From SW4 sp042466115 (GTDB taxonomy: Bacteria; Pseudomonadota; Alphaproteobacteria; Rhodobacterales; Rhodobacteraceae), in the NCBI RefSeq assembly GCF_042466115.1, contig NZ_JAXHBQ010000001.1, forward strand, positions 2,356,001 to 2,420,000: a stretch of 64,000 bases of DNA, in the 5' to 3' direction. The translations under genes and the position numbers were made by a program. Of this stretch, positions 17,601 through 24,497 are shown in pieces. The notes beneath the pieces were generated by a model. That model searched no databases and was not told the origin of the DNA. It saw only the letters and a program-made list of their open reading frames with translations. Position 1 is the stretch's first letter. Each line of letters begins with the position of its first letter.

Positions 17601-18084
17601 AGGGCGTGAACGGCTGTTAACCGCGTTCGAGCAGGTTAACGAAAGCTTTGGCCTGCTGTTTACGCACCTTTTTGGCGGCGGCGAGGCCAAGCTGGTGCTG
17701 GTGGAAAGCGACGATCCGCTTGATGCCGGCCTTGAAATCCTCTGCCAGCCGCCGGGCAAGAAACTATCGACCCTGTCGCTGCTTTCGGGCGGGGAACAGA
17801 CCCTCACTGCGATGGCGCTGATTTTTGCGGTGTTCCTTGCCAACCCCGCGCCGATTTGTGTGCTGGATGAGGTCGATGCGCCGCTCGACGATGCCAACGT
17901 GACCCGTTTCTGCGACCTTCTCGATGAAATGACCCGCCGCACCGATACGCGGTTCCTGATCATCACGCACCACGCCGTCACCATGTCACGGATGGACCGG
18001 CTGTTCGGCGTGACGATGGGCGAACAGGGCGTCAGCCAATTGGTCAGCGTTGACCTCAAGAAAGCCGCCGCAATGGTCGCCTGA
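14629..18084 (+). CDS. smc: Chromosome segregation protein SMC
   Basis: A 1151-residue SMC ATPase of normal length. Walker A GPNGCGKSN is at residues 31-39; the C-terminal head has the signature LSGGEQT and the Walker B 'CVLDEVDAPLDDAN'. Between them are two long Ala/Glu/Arg-rich coiled coils (about 165-510 and 670-920) flanking a hinge (about 515-630). It organises and condenses the chromosome together with ScpA and ScpB. The start is GTG at 14629, with AGGGA 6 bases upstream; no ATG fits better. It is not co-directional with the cob genes on its left and appears to be an independent unit. Confidence 0.96.
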   Translation: MQFSKLRLNGFKSFVDPTDLIIADGLTGVVGPNGCGKSNLLEALRWVMGENRPTAMRGGGMEDVIFAGAATRPARNFAEVSLVIDNTERLAPAGFNDADNLEIIRRITRDAGSAYKVGTKDVRARDVQMLFADASTGAHSPALVRQGQIAELINAKPKARRRILEEAAGISGLYQRRHEAELKLKGAETNLTRVDDVIEQLAAQLAQLARQARQAKRYREIGEALRKSEGLLLYRRWREADEARAAAENQLRERTTAAASAETAARQAAKARAGFETALPPLREEEAIAAAVLQRLTVQRDTLSDQEARALETIETLKARIDQLGRDIDRENGLNKDAGETIERLEWEAREIAKAGEGHDSRLDKAANAAHEAAGVLQERETDLSQLTEDVARLAARHQSAQRLVDDSRTTLEKSEAEAARAKTQQAEAQAALTKAEADFTAAGAEEAAAVATAARADEALAAAEAARAETQTRESDARVQRAEAEGEANALRAEVSGLARLVERDTAEGGQILDQLRVEGGYEKALGAALADDLRAPAIGPDDKSGWAVLPGYATPQTLPDGVAALTNYVSVPDVLVRRMGQVGLVDAADGARLQADLKPGQRLVSVEGDLWRWDGFRAGAEDAPSAAALRLQQLNRLVELKRDLEDANARAQGAAQAHDALTARMADLTAADQAARQARRDADRLVADANRALSRAEADRNLSAGKLESSGLAVTRHEEEAMNARKSLAEAEKAARDLGDLDAARASVEDVKMTVEAARITMMSRRSAHDELRREGDARLKRSQEITKEVSGWKHRLETANKRTAELAERRDASEVELKEATAAPEEIAAKRAELSDAIDEAETRRKQAADKLAEAENTLRDAALAERESERTASESREARARSEARADAARETVAYASERIMEAQDVTPDTLLETLDADPEKMPASDVIEGQVNAYKRQRDALGAVNLRAEEDSVEVQTEHDSLVKEKTDLEDAIRALRTGIANLNREGRERLLTAFEQVNESFGLLFTHLFGGGEAKLVLVESDDPLDAGLEILCQPPGKKLSTLSLLSGGEQTLTAMALIFAVFLANPAPICVLDEVDAPLDDANVTRFCDLLDEMTRRTDTRFLIITHHAVTMSRMDRLFGVTMGEQGVSQLVSVDLKKAAAMVA

Positions 18085-18123
18085 CGGCTTTCCCTTGCCC
18101 GCGCAACACTCTAGTGGAGGCGC

Positions 18124-18900
18124 ATGCAGCTGACCATTCACACCCATCTTGATTATATGTTTGACGACAAAACCGATGTGCTGTTGCAGATCGAGGCGGC
18201 GCAGACTTCGGGGCAAACCGTCACCGACCCGACCCTGATGATCACCCCTGTCGATCATTTTCGCCGTGTTCCCGCCGAGGAAGGTATCGGCGAACGCAGT
18301 TGGACCCGTGTGCAGGGCCATGTGACCTGCGATTACCGCGCGACCGTTACGGTGGCGCGCCCCTCTGCCAATCTGGCCGCGCTGCCCCAGACACCGCTGC
18401 ATGACCTGCCCGCCGATGCGGTGCGCTACCTCATGGGGTCACGCTATTGTCCGGCGGATGATTTTCTGGCCTTTGTCGATGCGGATTTTGCCGACCTTGC
18501 GGGCGGCGCGCGGATTGCGGCGATGCGCGACTGGATCGAGGATGCCTTTACCTATGACCCGACCGGCAGCACCGCGCAGACCACGGCGATGGACAGCTTT
18601 GTGCATCGCCACGGCATTTGCCGCGATTACGCCCATGTGCTGATCGCGCTGGCCCGTGCGGCGGCAATCCCCGCGCGCATGGCCAGCGTCTATGCGCCCG
18701 GTGTCACCCCGCCCGATTTCCACGCCGTGGTCGAGGTGTTTCTGGATGGCGCCTGGCATCTGGTTGACCCGACAGGCATGGCCACTCCGTCCGATATGGC
18801 GGTGATCGGCGTGGGGCGCGACGCGGCGGATGTGGCGTTCCTGACAAGCTGGGGCAGCGCGCAGATGCTGGCGCAATCGGTCAGCGTCACCAAAAGCTGA
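18124..18900 (+). CDS. Transglutaminase-like (cysteine protease fold) protein
   Basis: A 258-residue protein with the transglutaminase-core triad: Cys in 'HGICRDYAHV' (about residue 163), His in 'PDFHAVVEV' (about 200) and Asp in 'WHLVDPTG' (about 217). The N-terminal ~120 residues are the beta-rich domain often preceding this core in bacterial proteins. No signal peptide is seen. The activity is probably a peptidase or amidase rather than true transglutamination; the substrate is unknown. GTGGAGG lies 5 bases before the ATG. The 3' end overlaps cbiB tail to tail by 14 bases. Confidence 0.85.
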   Translation: MQLTIHTHLDYMFDDKTDVLLQIEAAQTSGQTVTDPTLMITPVDHFRRVPAEEGIGERSWTRVQGHVTCDYRATVTVARPSANLAALPQTPLHDLPADAVRYLMGSRYCPADDFLAFVDADFADLAGGARIAAMRDWIEDAFTYDPTGSTAQTTAMDSFVHRHGICRDYAHVLIALARAAAIPARMASVYAPGVTPPDFHAVVEVFLDGAWHLVDPTGMATPSDMAVIGVGRDAADVAFLTSWGSAQMLAQSVSVTKS

Positions 18901-19831
18901 ACGCCACCCGCATGACCAGCCCCACCGCAACGACCAGCGTCAGCGCCATGCCCCATGACACCCACAAGACACGGATCGCGGCGGCAATGTCATCTGCGCC
19001 CAATTCCCGTTTTCCGCCATCGTTTACAAAGGCATAATCCCGCATCACCCCATCGTAACGGCGCGGACCGGACAGGGCGATTTGCAAGCCATAGGCCATC
19101 GCCGCTTCGGGCCAACCGGCATTGGGCGAGCGGTGCAGGCGTGCATCGCGCCGCACAGGACCAAGCCGCGCACCGGGGCAGGCCAGCCCGATGATCACCG
19201 CCGTCAGCCGCGCCGGAATCCAGTTCAGCACATCGTCAAACCGCGCAGCTGCCCAGCCGAATTTTTCGTGCCTCTGGGTGCGATAGCCGATCATGCTGTC
19301 GGCCGTGTTGGTGACCTTGTAGATCAGCAAGGCGGGCAGCCCGCCGACCAGAAACCAGAAGGCAGGGGCGATCACCCCATCGCTGAAATTCTCGGCCGCA
19401 CTTTCGATGGCGGACCGGGCCACATCGCTTTCGCGCATTTCACCTGTGTCACGGCTGACAATCATCGCCACGGCGCGGCGTCCGTCATCCAAGGATGTGC
19501 GCAGGCCATCCGCAACGGCGCGCACATGATCCACCAGTGACTTTTGCGCCAGCAGCACCGCGCAGACCAGTACGTCCGCCACCCGTCCGGGCAGTTGCTG
19601 CAAGGCCCAGCCCAACACCCCCGCGCCGATCACCAGAACGGCCAGCGCAAGAACGCCCTCGCCGCGGCCCGCGCCGGTGTTGAGCCGCTGATCCAGCCAA
19701 CCCACCGCACGGCCCATGATCACGGCAGGATGCGCAACGCGTGACCAAAGCCAACGCGGCTCGCCCAGCCAGGCGTCCAGCAGCATCGCAAGGAACAGCG
19801 CCATCGCCACGTCAGACCCCAGCGATTGCAT
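18887..19831 (-). CDS. cbiB: Adenosylcobinamide-phosphate synthase CbiB/CobD
   Basis: A 314-residue integral membrane protein (alphaproteobacterial name CobD) that amidates adenosylcobyric acid with (R)-1-aminopropan-2-ol or its phosphate to give adenosylcobinamide (phosphate). Typical features are 'DAWLGEP' near the N-terminus, 'ESAAENFSDGVIAPAFW' in the middle and 'YRTQRHEKFGWAAARFDDVLN'-like residues (the T-D-S-M-I-G-Y loop precedes it). I place the start at ATG 19831; the frame stays open 57 codons further upstream inside cobC, but those residues do not look like CbiB. It overlaps cobC by 20 bases, so the two are coupled. Confidence 0.93.
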   Translation of the reverse strand: MQSLGSDVAMALFLAMLLDAWLGEPRWLWSRVAHPAVIMGRAVGWLDQRLNTGAGRGEGVLALAVLVIGAGVLGWALQQLPGRVADVLVCAVLLAQKSLVDHVRAVADGLRTSLDDGRRAVAMIVSRDTGEMRESDVARSAIESAAENFSDGVIAPAFWFLVGGLPALLIYKVTNTADSMIGYRTQRHEKFGWAAARFDDVLNWIPARLTAVIIGLACPGARLGPVRRDARLHRSPNAGWPEAAMAYGLQIALSGPRRYDGVMRDYAFVNDGGKRELGADDIAAAIRVLWVSWGMALTLVVAVGLVMRVAFSFW

Positions 19832-20810
19832 CGGCAAGCTGCGCCCAAGCGTCAGGGTGCGGCAAGCCAAGGCGCAACCACGTTTTGGAATAGGGAAAAA
19901 CGCGCGACCAGATATGGTGCCGTGCAAGATGTTCCTGCCAGCGAGCCGCATCATCCACTTCATACAACCGGAACAGGCTCGTGCCGCCCACGATCTGCGC
20001 ACCCGCGCCCGTTAGCAAAGCATCCAGCCGGTCCGCATCGCGCACCAAGCGCGCGCGGGTGTCTTCGGCCCACGCCTGATCTGCCAAGGCCCGCGCGCCT
20101 ATCTCCAGCGCAGGGCCAGAAACCGACCACGGGCCAAGATGGTCTTGCAAGGTTGCGTCCACTTCAACCAAATCGTCCGCGTATCGCGTCACCGGCGAGA
20201 GCGTTTCTGGCGCGCCAATCGCAAAGCCTAAACGGACCCCCCCCAACCCCCAGAACTTGCCAAAGCTCTTGAGCACCATGATGCCTTGATCCTCGACCAG
20301 CGCGATGTGACTGGCCTCAGGCATGACATCGCAAAAACTCTCGTCGATCACAGTCAGCCGCCGCCCGCCGATCACATCTGCGGGATATGTCCGCCCGTCA
20401 GGGTTATTCGGGTGCACATAGACATGGGTGTCACGTGTGTCGGGGCTTGCAGTGAACCATTGCCGCGTTGCGTCAAAAGCGGCGGCATGTTCGTTGTAGG
20501 TCGGGGTGGGGATATGCACCTCTCCCTGTCCCGGCCCCAGAAAGGGAAGGCGGGCGATAATTGCCGACGCGCCATTCGCCGCAACGATGTCCGCGCCGTC
20601 CGGCACGTTCCAGAACGACCGCGCGGCATCCAGCAATCGCGCCATCGCGCCGCTGTCGGGCAGGGCCGTCCACGCCTGCGGATCAATCTTTCCCACCGGA
20701 TAGGGCACCGGATTGATGCCTGTGCTCAAATCAATCCAATCGGCGCGCACCCCGCCATAGCGTGCAATTGCAGCGTCCAACCCGCCGCCATGGTCGCGGG
20801 CCTGTGTCAT
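19812..20810 (-). CDS. cobC: Threonine-phosphate decarboxylase CobC
   Basis: A 332-residue PLP enzyme of the class I/II aminotransferase fold (Pseudomonas/Rhodobacter name CobC, Salmonella CobD). It decarboxylates L-threonine-3-phosphate to (R)-1-aminopropan-2-yl phosphate, the linker that CbiB attaches. Visible features are 'DLSTGINP' (about 27-34), 'VHPNNPDGR' (about 151-159), 'VIDESFCD' (PLP-binding Asp) and 'KSFGKFWGLGG' with the Schiff-base lysine (about 186). It is the middle gene of DUF1636-cobC-cbiB, and its start overlaps the DUF1636 stop by 4 bases. Confidence 0.93.
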   Translation of the reverse strand: MTQARDHGGGLDAAIARYGGVRADWIDLSTGINPVPYPVGKIDPQAWTALPDSGAMARLLDAARSFWNVPDGADIVAANGASAIIARLPFLGPGQGEVHIPTPTYNEHAAAFDATRQWFTASPDTRDTHVYVHPNNPDGRTYPADVIGGRRLTVIDESFCDVMPEASHIALVEDQGIMVLKSFGKFWGLGGVRLGFAIGAPETLSPVTRYADDLVEVDATLQDHLGPWSVSGPALEIGARALADQAWAEDTRARLVRDADRLDALLTGAGAQIVGGTSLFRLYEVDDAARWQEHLARHHIWSRVFPYSKTWLRLGLPHPDAWAQLADAIAGV

Positions 20811-21169
20811 TCAGGAACGGGGGTGTGGCGGCTGACGAAATGGCCTTTCACACCTTGCGGCCATTCGCGAAACGGCACCTGACCGGTGGGGCTGGCCGCA
20901 TGCATCTGCGCGTAATCCACGATCGCCTGTGCATCTTCGGCCGTGGCCGCGAACTTGCCCAGCGAATAGCCGATCTTGCCCGCCCCCTGAACGATGATAT
21001 TGCAGGCCCGTTCACAGCCCATGGTGCACGACACACGGCGCGTGGCCACGTCACCGCCGGCGCGGTCCTCGATCAGCGCGGCCAAAGCCTCGCCGTCGGT
21101 CCGTTCCATGGCGGTGTCTTCCCAGCCTTCTGTCTTGCAGGTGTCGCAGATGGTGATCCATGTGGTCAT
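20807..21169 (-). CDS. DUF1636 family probable metal-binding protein
   Basis: A 120-residue protein with C-D-T-C-K at residues 8-12 and further cysteines in 'VSCTMGCERACN' (about 46-57), a spacing that resembles thioredoxin-like [2Fe-2S] ferredoxins. DUF1636 genes are repeatedly found in cobalamin operons of alphaproteobacteria, but no activity is established to my knowledge. Here it is the first gene of DUF1636-cobC-cbiB with 4-base overlap to cobC. A redox or metal-handling step for corrin amidation or cobalt reduction is conceivable; that is inference. Confidence 0.85.
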   Translation of the reverse strand: MTTWITICDTCKTEGWEDTAMERTDGEALAALIEDRAGGDVATRRVSCTMGCERACNIIVQGAGKIGYSLGKFAATAEDAQAIVDYAQMHAASPTGQVPFREWPQGVKGHFVSRHTPVPE

Positions 21170-21359
21170 GGGTTATGTGCCTCCGATTTCAGCGTTTTGA
21201 TAAACATTCGGCGGATTTCCGCAAGGGGCGCGGCTGTTTCCTGCCATTCGGGATAGGGTGCCTGCGCGCCTTAACCCTTCGTTAACCTTCACGGGGCAAG
21301 CCAGTGGAAGGATGGATCGCAGGCACGCGGCCTGTGGACAATGCGAACTGGGGCAAGCG

Positions 21360-21719
21360 ATGGACGTTCTGATTGTTGAAAACCAAGGCCCGCTTGGGCA
21401 ACTTTGGGCCGATCACCTGCGCCGTCAAGGCGGGCGCGTGAAGCTTGTGGCTACTTCCGATGATGCGATTTTGGCGATATCCGATCAGACCTTCGAAGTG
21501 ATCGTCGTCAATCTTGAACAGGCGCATGATGCCATATCAGTGTCGGACTTTGCGCAATACCGCCAGCCCGACACCCAAGTGATGTTTGTCACGGACACGT
21601 CGTTCTTTTCGGACGGGTCAATTTTTGCGCTTGCATCCAACGCCTGCACGCTGGTTCCCAGCACGACACCCCCCGAAGACATTGCCGCGATGGTCGAACA
21701 CTACGCCGTTCACCATTAA
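21360..21719 (+). CDS. Receiver-like (pseudo-receiver) protein lacking the phospho-acceptor
   Basis: A 119-residue protein with the beta-alpha pattern of a CheY-like receiver: 'MDVLIVENQ' for strand 1, 'FEVIVVNLEQ' for strand 3, 'VMFVTD' for strand 4. The functional residues are replaced: the acidic pair is E7-N8, the phospho-accepting Asp is N51, and the conserved Lys is V99; only T78 is kept. It is therefore unlikely to be phosphorylated in the normal way. It is a lone gene, divergent from the DUF1636 operon. I start it at ATG 21360; an earlier in-frame ATG adds residues outside the fold. Confidence 0.65.
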   Translation: MDVLIVENQGPLGQLWADHLRRQGGRVKLVATSDDAILAISDQTFEVIVVNLEQAHDAISVSDFAQYRQPDTQVMFVTDTSFFSDGSIFALASNACTLVPSTTPPEDIAAMVEHYAVHH

Positions 21720-22690
21720 CCACGCCCGTGCGGCGCGTCGTGGTCCAGAACCGGATTCACCGGAATGATCCTGTTGGGGTTAATCGTCTCGTGGCTGTAG
21801 TGATAATGATGCACGATATGATCCATCCTGACGGTCGGCGCGATACCGGGCATCTGATACAATTCGCGGGTAAAGGCCCACAGGTTCGGGTAATCGACGA
21901 TCCGCTTGCGGTTACACTTGAAGTGCAGGTGATAGACCGGATCAAAACGGATCAGGGTCGTCCACAAGCGCCAGTCGGCCTCGGTCAGGCGATCCCCCAT
22001 CAGATAGCGGTTTTCTGACAAGTGGCCCTCAAGCCAGTCCAGACTGTCGAACAGGGGCAGCACGCCTGCCTCGTAGGCGTCCTGCGTGGTAGCAAAGCCT
22101 GCCTTGTAAACCCCGTTGTTCACGGTGTCATATATCCGGTCGTTTACAGGCGCGATGTCGTCACGCAAATCAGCGGGCCAGTAATCATCCGTGTTCCCCG
22201 TGATCGCGTCAAAGGCGCTGTTGAACATGCGGATGATCTCGGAGCTTTCGTTACTGACGATCGTTTCGCGCTGTTTGTCCCAAAGAATCGGCACGGTCAC
22301 GCGGCCTGAAATCTGAGGATCGGCCCTCAGGTAGATATCACGCGCGAAAGGCAAATCATAAAGCGTGTCGCCCGTCGCCCCGTCAAAATCTGTCGCAAAG
22401 GTCCAGCCGTCACTCAGCATGTGCGGATGCACGGCCGAGACGGTGATATGATCCTCCAACCCTTTCAGCGCATGAAACACCAGTGTGCGATGCGCCCAAG
22501 GACAAGCATAGGACACATACAAATGATAGCGCCCGCTTTCGGCGGGAAATCCGCCCTCGCCACTTGGCCCCGCAGAACCATCGGCCGTGATCCAGTTGCG
22601 AAACTTGGCGGTCGACCGCTTGAATGCGCCGCCTGTGGATTTCGTATCATACCAGACGTCCTGCCAGACGCCGTCAACAAGTTGGCCCAT
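21716..22690 (-). CDS. yqjG: Glutathionyl-hydroquinone reductase-type glutathione S-transferase
   Basis: A 324-residue protein of the YqjG/ECM4 (Xi-class GST) family. It reduces glutathionyl-hydroquinones using glutathione. The catalytic Cys is in 'YACPWAHRT' (about residues 60-68), and the typical family start M-G-Q-L-V-D-G-V-W is present. The C-terminal all-helical domain contains 'NGVYKAGFATTQDAY' and 'LTEADWRL'. I chose ATG 22690 because GGAGG stands 5 bases upstream; the ATG four codons earlier lacks this spacing. It overlaps the pseudo-receiver gene tail to tail by 4 bases. Confidence 0.9.
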   Translation of the reverse strand: MGQLVDGVWQDVWYDTKSTGGAFKRSTAKFRNWITADGSAGPSGEGGFPAESGRYHLYVSYACPWAHRTLVFHALKGLEDHITVSAVHPHMLSDGWTFATDFDGATGDTLYDLPFARDIYLRADPQISGRVTVPILWDKQRETIVSNESSEIIRMFNSAFDAITGNTDDYWPADLRDDIAPVNDRIYDTVNNGVYKAGFATTQDAYEAGVLPLFDSLDWLEGHLSENRYLMGDRLTEADWRLWTTLIRFDPVYHLHFKCNRKRIVDYPNLWAFTRELYQMPGIAPTVRMDHIVHHYHYSHETINPNRIIPVNPVLDHDAPHGRG

Positions 22691-22880
22691 TTGGCCCTCC
22701 ATTGATTGCTTGGCCTTGATCTAGCGCGCGGGAAGACGCACAGAAACCCAGCTAACCGCGCATGACCTCTGCGTAGGCGCACAATGGCGGCGCGGTCGGT
22801 TTCAACCCATCCCCCGCCGCTTATCCATTTGCGAGTCACCTGCCCAACGCCTATACCCCTTTCCAGACGAAGCCCCAGTG

Positions 22881-22983
22881 GCCAGAGAGGTTGGTGGCGC
22901 AAGGTTGACCCAAAACGGGAACCGCACGCCACATCGTCCACGACTGCATCAGCGGTCCTCTGGCTGTGACACGACACGAGGAC
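22881..22983 (+). promoter_or_regulatory. Structured leader with switchable RBS helix upstream of DUF6732-cbiX
   Basis: GCCAGAG (22881-22887) pairs perfectly with CTCTGGC (22958-22964), closing an 84-nt domain. Inside, GTGGCG/CGCCAC (22894-22899, 22927-22932), GGTT/AACC (22903-22906, 22920-22923) and CCC/GGG (22909-22911, 22917-22919) build one long hairpin. GTCCTC (22955-22960) can alternatively pair with GAGGAC (22978-22983), which holds the ribosome binding site. The two helices share bases 22958-22960, so they exclude each other. It lacks a B12 box. The ligand is unknown; a variant cobalamin riboswitch is the first thing to test. Confidence 0.45.
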
Positions 22984-22989
22984 AGCACC

Positions 22990-23205
22990 ATGCGCACGAC
23001 CCTTTCCCTTATTGCGATGCTTTTCGCCACCTCTGCATCGGCCCATCCCGGCCATATCGCCGATGTCGCGGGTCACGATCACTGGGTCGCGGGCGCGGCT
23101 GTCGGGATCGCTGTGCTGGTCGGGCTCTGGGGGGCTCTCAAGGGGCGCGGACGCAACGCAGCCGCCGAACCCGAGGACGAGACAGAAGAGGAAGCCACCG
23201 TATGA
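22990..23205 (+). CDS. Small His-rich membrane protein (DUF6732-like)
   Basis: A 71-residue protein: signal peptide 1-18 ending A-S-A, then H-P-G-H-I and further H-D-H-W, one membrane helix (about 34-50) and an acidic, disordered tail. GAGGA lies 8 bases upstream of the ATG. It overlaps cbiX by 4 bases (ATGA) and heads the cobalamin operon. The histidines directly after the cleavage site resemble the mature N-terminus of the HupE protein in this window, which suggests periplasmic cobalt binding; that is inference. I recall the family as DUF6732 but cannot verify it. Confidence 0.7.
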   Translation: MRTTLSLIAMLFATSASAHPGHIADVAGHDHWVAGAAVGIAVLVGLWGALKGRGRNAAAEPEDETEEEATV

Positions 23206-24398
23206 AAACCGGCGTGATGATCTGCGGGCACGGCTCGCGCTCCCAATCGGCGGTCGATGAATTTGCGACACTGGCTGACAAACTGCCCGCATATCTGCCC
23301 GACGACTGGCAAACAGAATACGGCTACCTTGAATTTGCCAACCCCGTGATCCGCGACGGGCTGGACAAGCTACGCGATGCGGGGTGCGACCGCATCCTTG
23401 CGGTGCCCGGCATGTTGTTCGCCGCGATGCACGCCAAGAACGACATTCCCACGGTCCTCAACACCTATGCCACGAAACACGGTATCAACATTTCCTATGG
23501 CCGCGAGCTGGGCGTTGATCCGAAAATGATTGCCGCCGCTGCGGGGCGCATCCAGGAATCCATCGCTGCCGCCAATTCCAAACACGGGCACGTCGATCTG
23601 CACGACACCTGCCTGGTGGTGATCGGACGTGGCGCGTCCGACCCGGATGCCAACGGAAACGTGGCGAAAATCGCGCGGATGCTGCACGAAGGCATCGGTT
23701 TCGGCTGGTGCGAGGTCGGCTATTCCGGCGTAACCTTCCCGCTGGTCGAACCCTGCCTGACCCACGCCGCCAAACTGGGCTACAAGCGGATCATCGTCTT
23801 TCCGTACTTCCTGTTTTCCGGCATCCTGATCGACCGCATCTACGGCTTTACCGATCAGGTCGCGGCGCAAAACCCCGACATCCAGTTCGTCAAGGCAGGC
23901 TATCTGGGCGATCACCCGAAAGTGCTGGAAACATTCGCCGAACGGATCATCGAACAGACCGGCAAAAACCCGCCCCCCAACTGCGGTATCTGCGGTTATC
24001 GCGAACAGGTGCTCGCACTTGATAACGGCGATCACGTCCACATCTCGCCCGACCAGCGCAACCATCCCGCATTTGCCGACACACCCCCGCCCACCTGCGT
24101 GCTGTGCAAATACCGCGTGCAGGTGCTGGGCTTCGAGGCCGAGGTCGGTGCGGTGCAGGAAAGCCACCATCACCACGTCGAAGGGCAGGGCGCATCCGCA
24201 CCCGGTTCAAACGTGGCCGATTGCGCGCTGTGCGATACCTTCTGCACCGGCATGTGCCGGCTGGTCGCGCAGCACGACCATCACCACCATCACCATCATG
24301 ACCACGATCATGACCACCACCACGATCACGTCCACGCCGTCTATCCCCACGCCGACCACCCGCACGGGCCGGAAAGCGCGCGGAAGACCAAGGCGTGA
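23202..24398 (+). CDS. cbiX: Sirohydrochlorin chelatase CbiX (long form, metal-rich C-terminus)
   Basis: A 398-residue protein of the CbiX/class II chelatase family. Residues 1-270 form two chelatase-like domains, with the metal-binding His in 'ICGHGSRS' (about 8) and a second half 'VVIGRGASDPDANGN'. The C-terminal 120 residues hold two repeats of C-x-x-C-x-Y-R (N-C-G-I-C-G-Y-R and T-C-V-L-C-K-Y-R), a C-A-L-C...C...C cluster and a final run rich in His and Asp. Long CbiX proteins are known for an Fe-S cluster and a His-rich tail. It would insert cobalt (or iron) into sirohydrochlorin. Expected partner genes lie directly downstream. Confidence 0.92.
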   Translation: MKTGVMICGHGSRSQSAVDEFATLADKLPAYLPDDWQTEYGYLEFANPVIRDGLDKLRDAGCDRILAVPGMLFAAMHAKNDIPTVLNTYATKHGINISYGRELGVDPKMIAAAAGRIQESIAAANSKHGHVDLHDTCLVVIGRGASDPDANGNVAKIARMLHEGIGFGWCEVGYSGVTFPLVEPCLTHAAKLGYKRIIVFPYFLFSGILIDRIYGFTDQVAAQNPDIQFVKAGYLGDHPKVLETFAERIIEQTGKNPPPNCGICGYREQVLALDNGDHVHISPDQRNHPAFADTPPPTCVLCKYRVQVLGFEAEVGAVQESHHHHVEGQGASAPGSNVADCALCDTFCTGMCRLVAQHDHHHHHHHDHDHDHHHDHVHAVYPHADHPHGPESARKTKA

Positions 24399-24415
24399 TC
24401 TTGGACGGCGAAATC

Positions 24416-24466
24416 GGACAGCCCCCGACCGCGGGCGGGGGCTACACCCGCGGTCGGGGGCTGTCC
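24416..24466. terminator. Perfect 20-bp inverted repeat after cbiX
   Basis: Bases 24416-24435 and 24447-24466 are exact reverse complements (20 bp, GC-rich core, 11-base spacer). The hairpin sits 17 bases after the cbiX stop and 31 bases before the cobH-fusion start. There is no T-run, so partial termination, mRNA protection of the 5' operon segment, or a mobile palindromic repeat are all possible. Confidence 0.6.
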
Positions 24467-24497
24467 TCGCTTTGTTACGCCGATTGGGCAGCATAGA

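Noticed and set aside
22881..22964. A tRNA, suggested by the perfect 7-bp terminal helix and 84-nt length
   Set aside because: There is no T-arm GTTCGA sequence, no recognisable anticodon arm and no CCA position; the internal pairing is one long hairpin instead of a cloverleaf.
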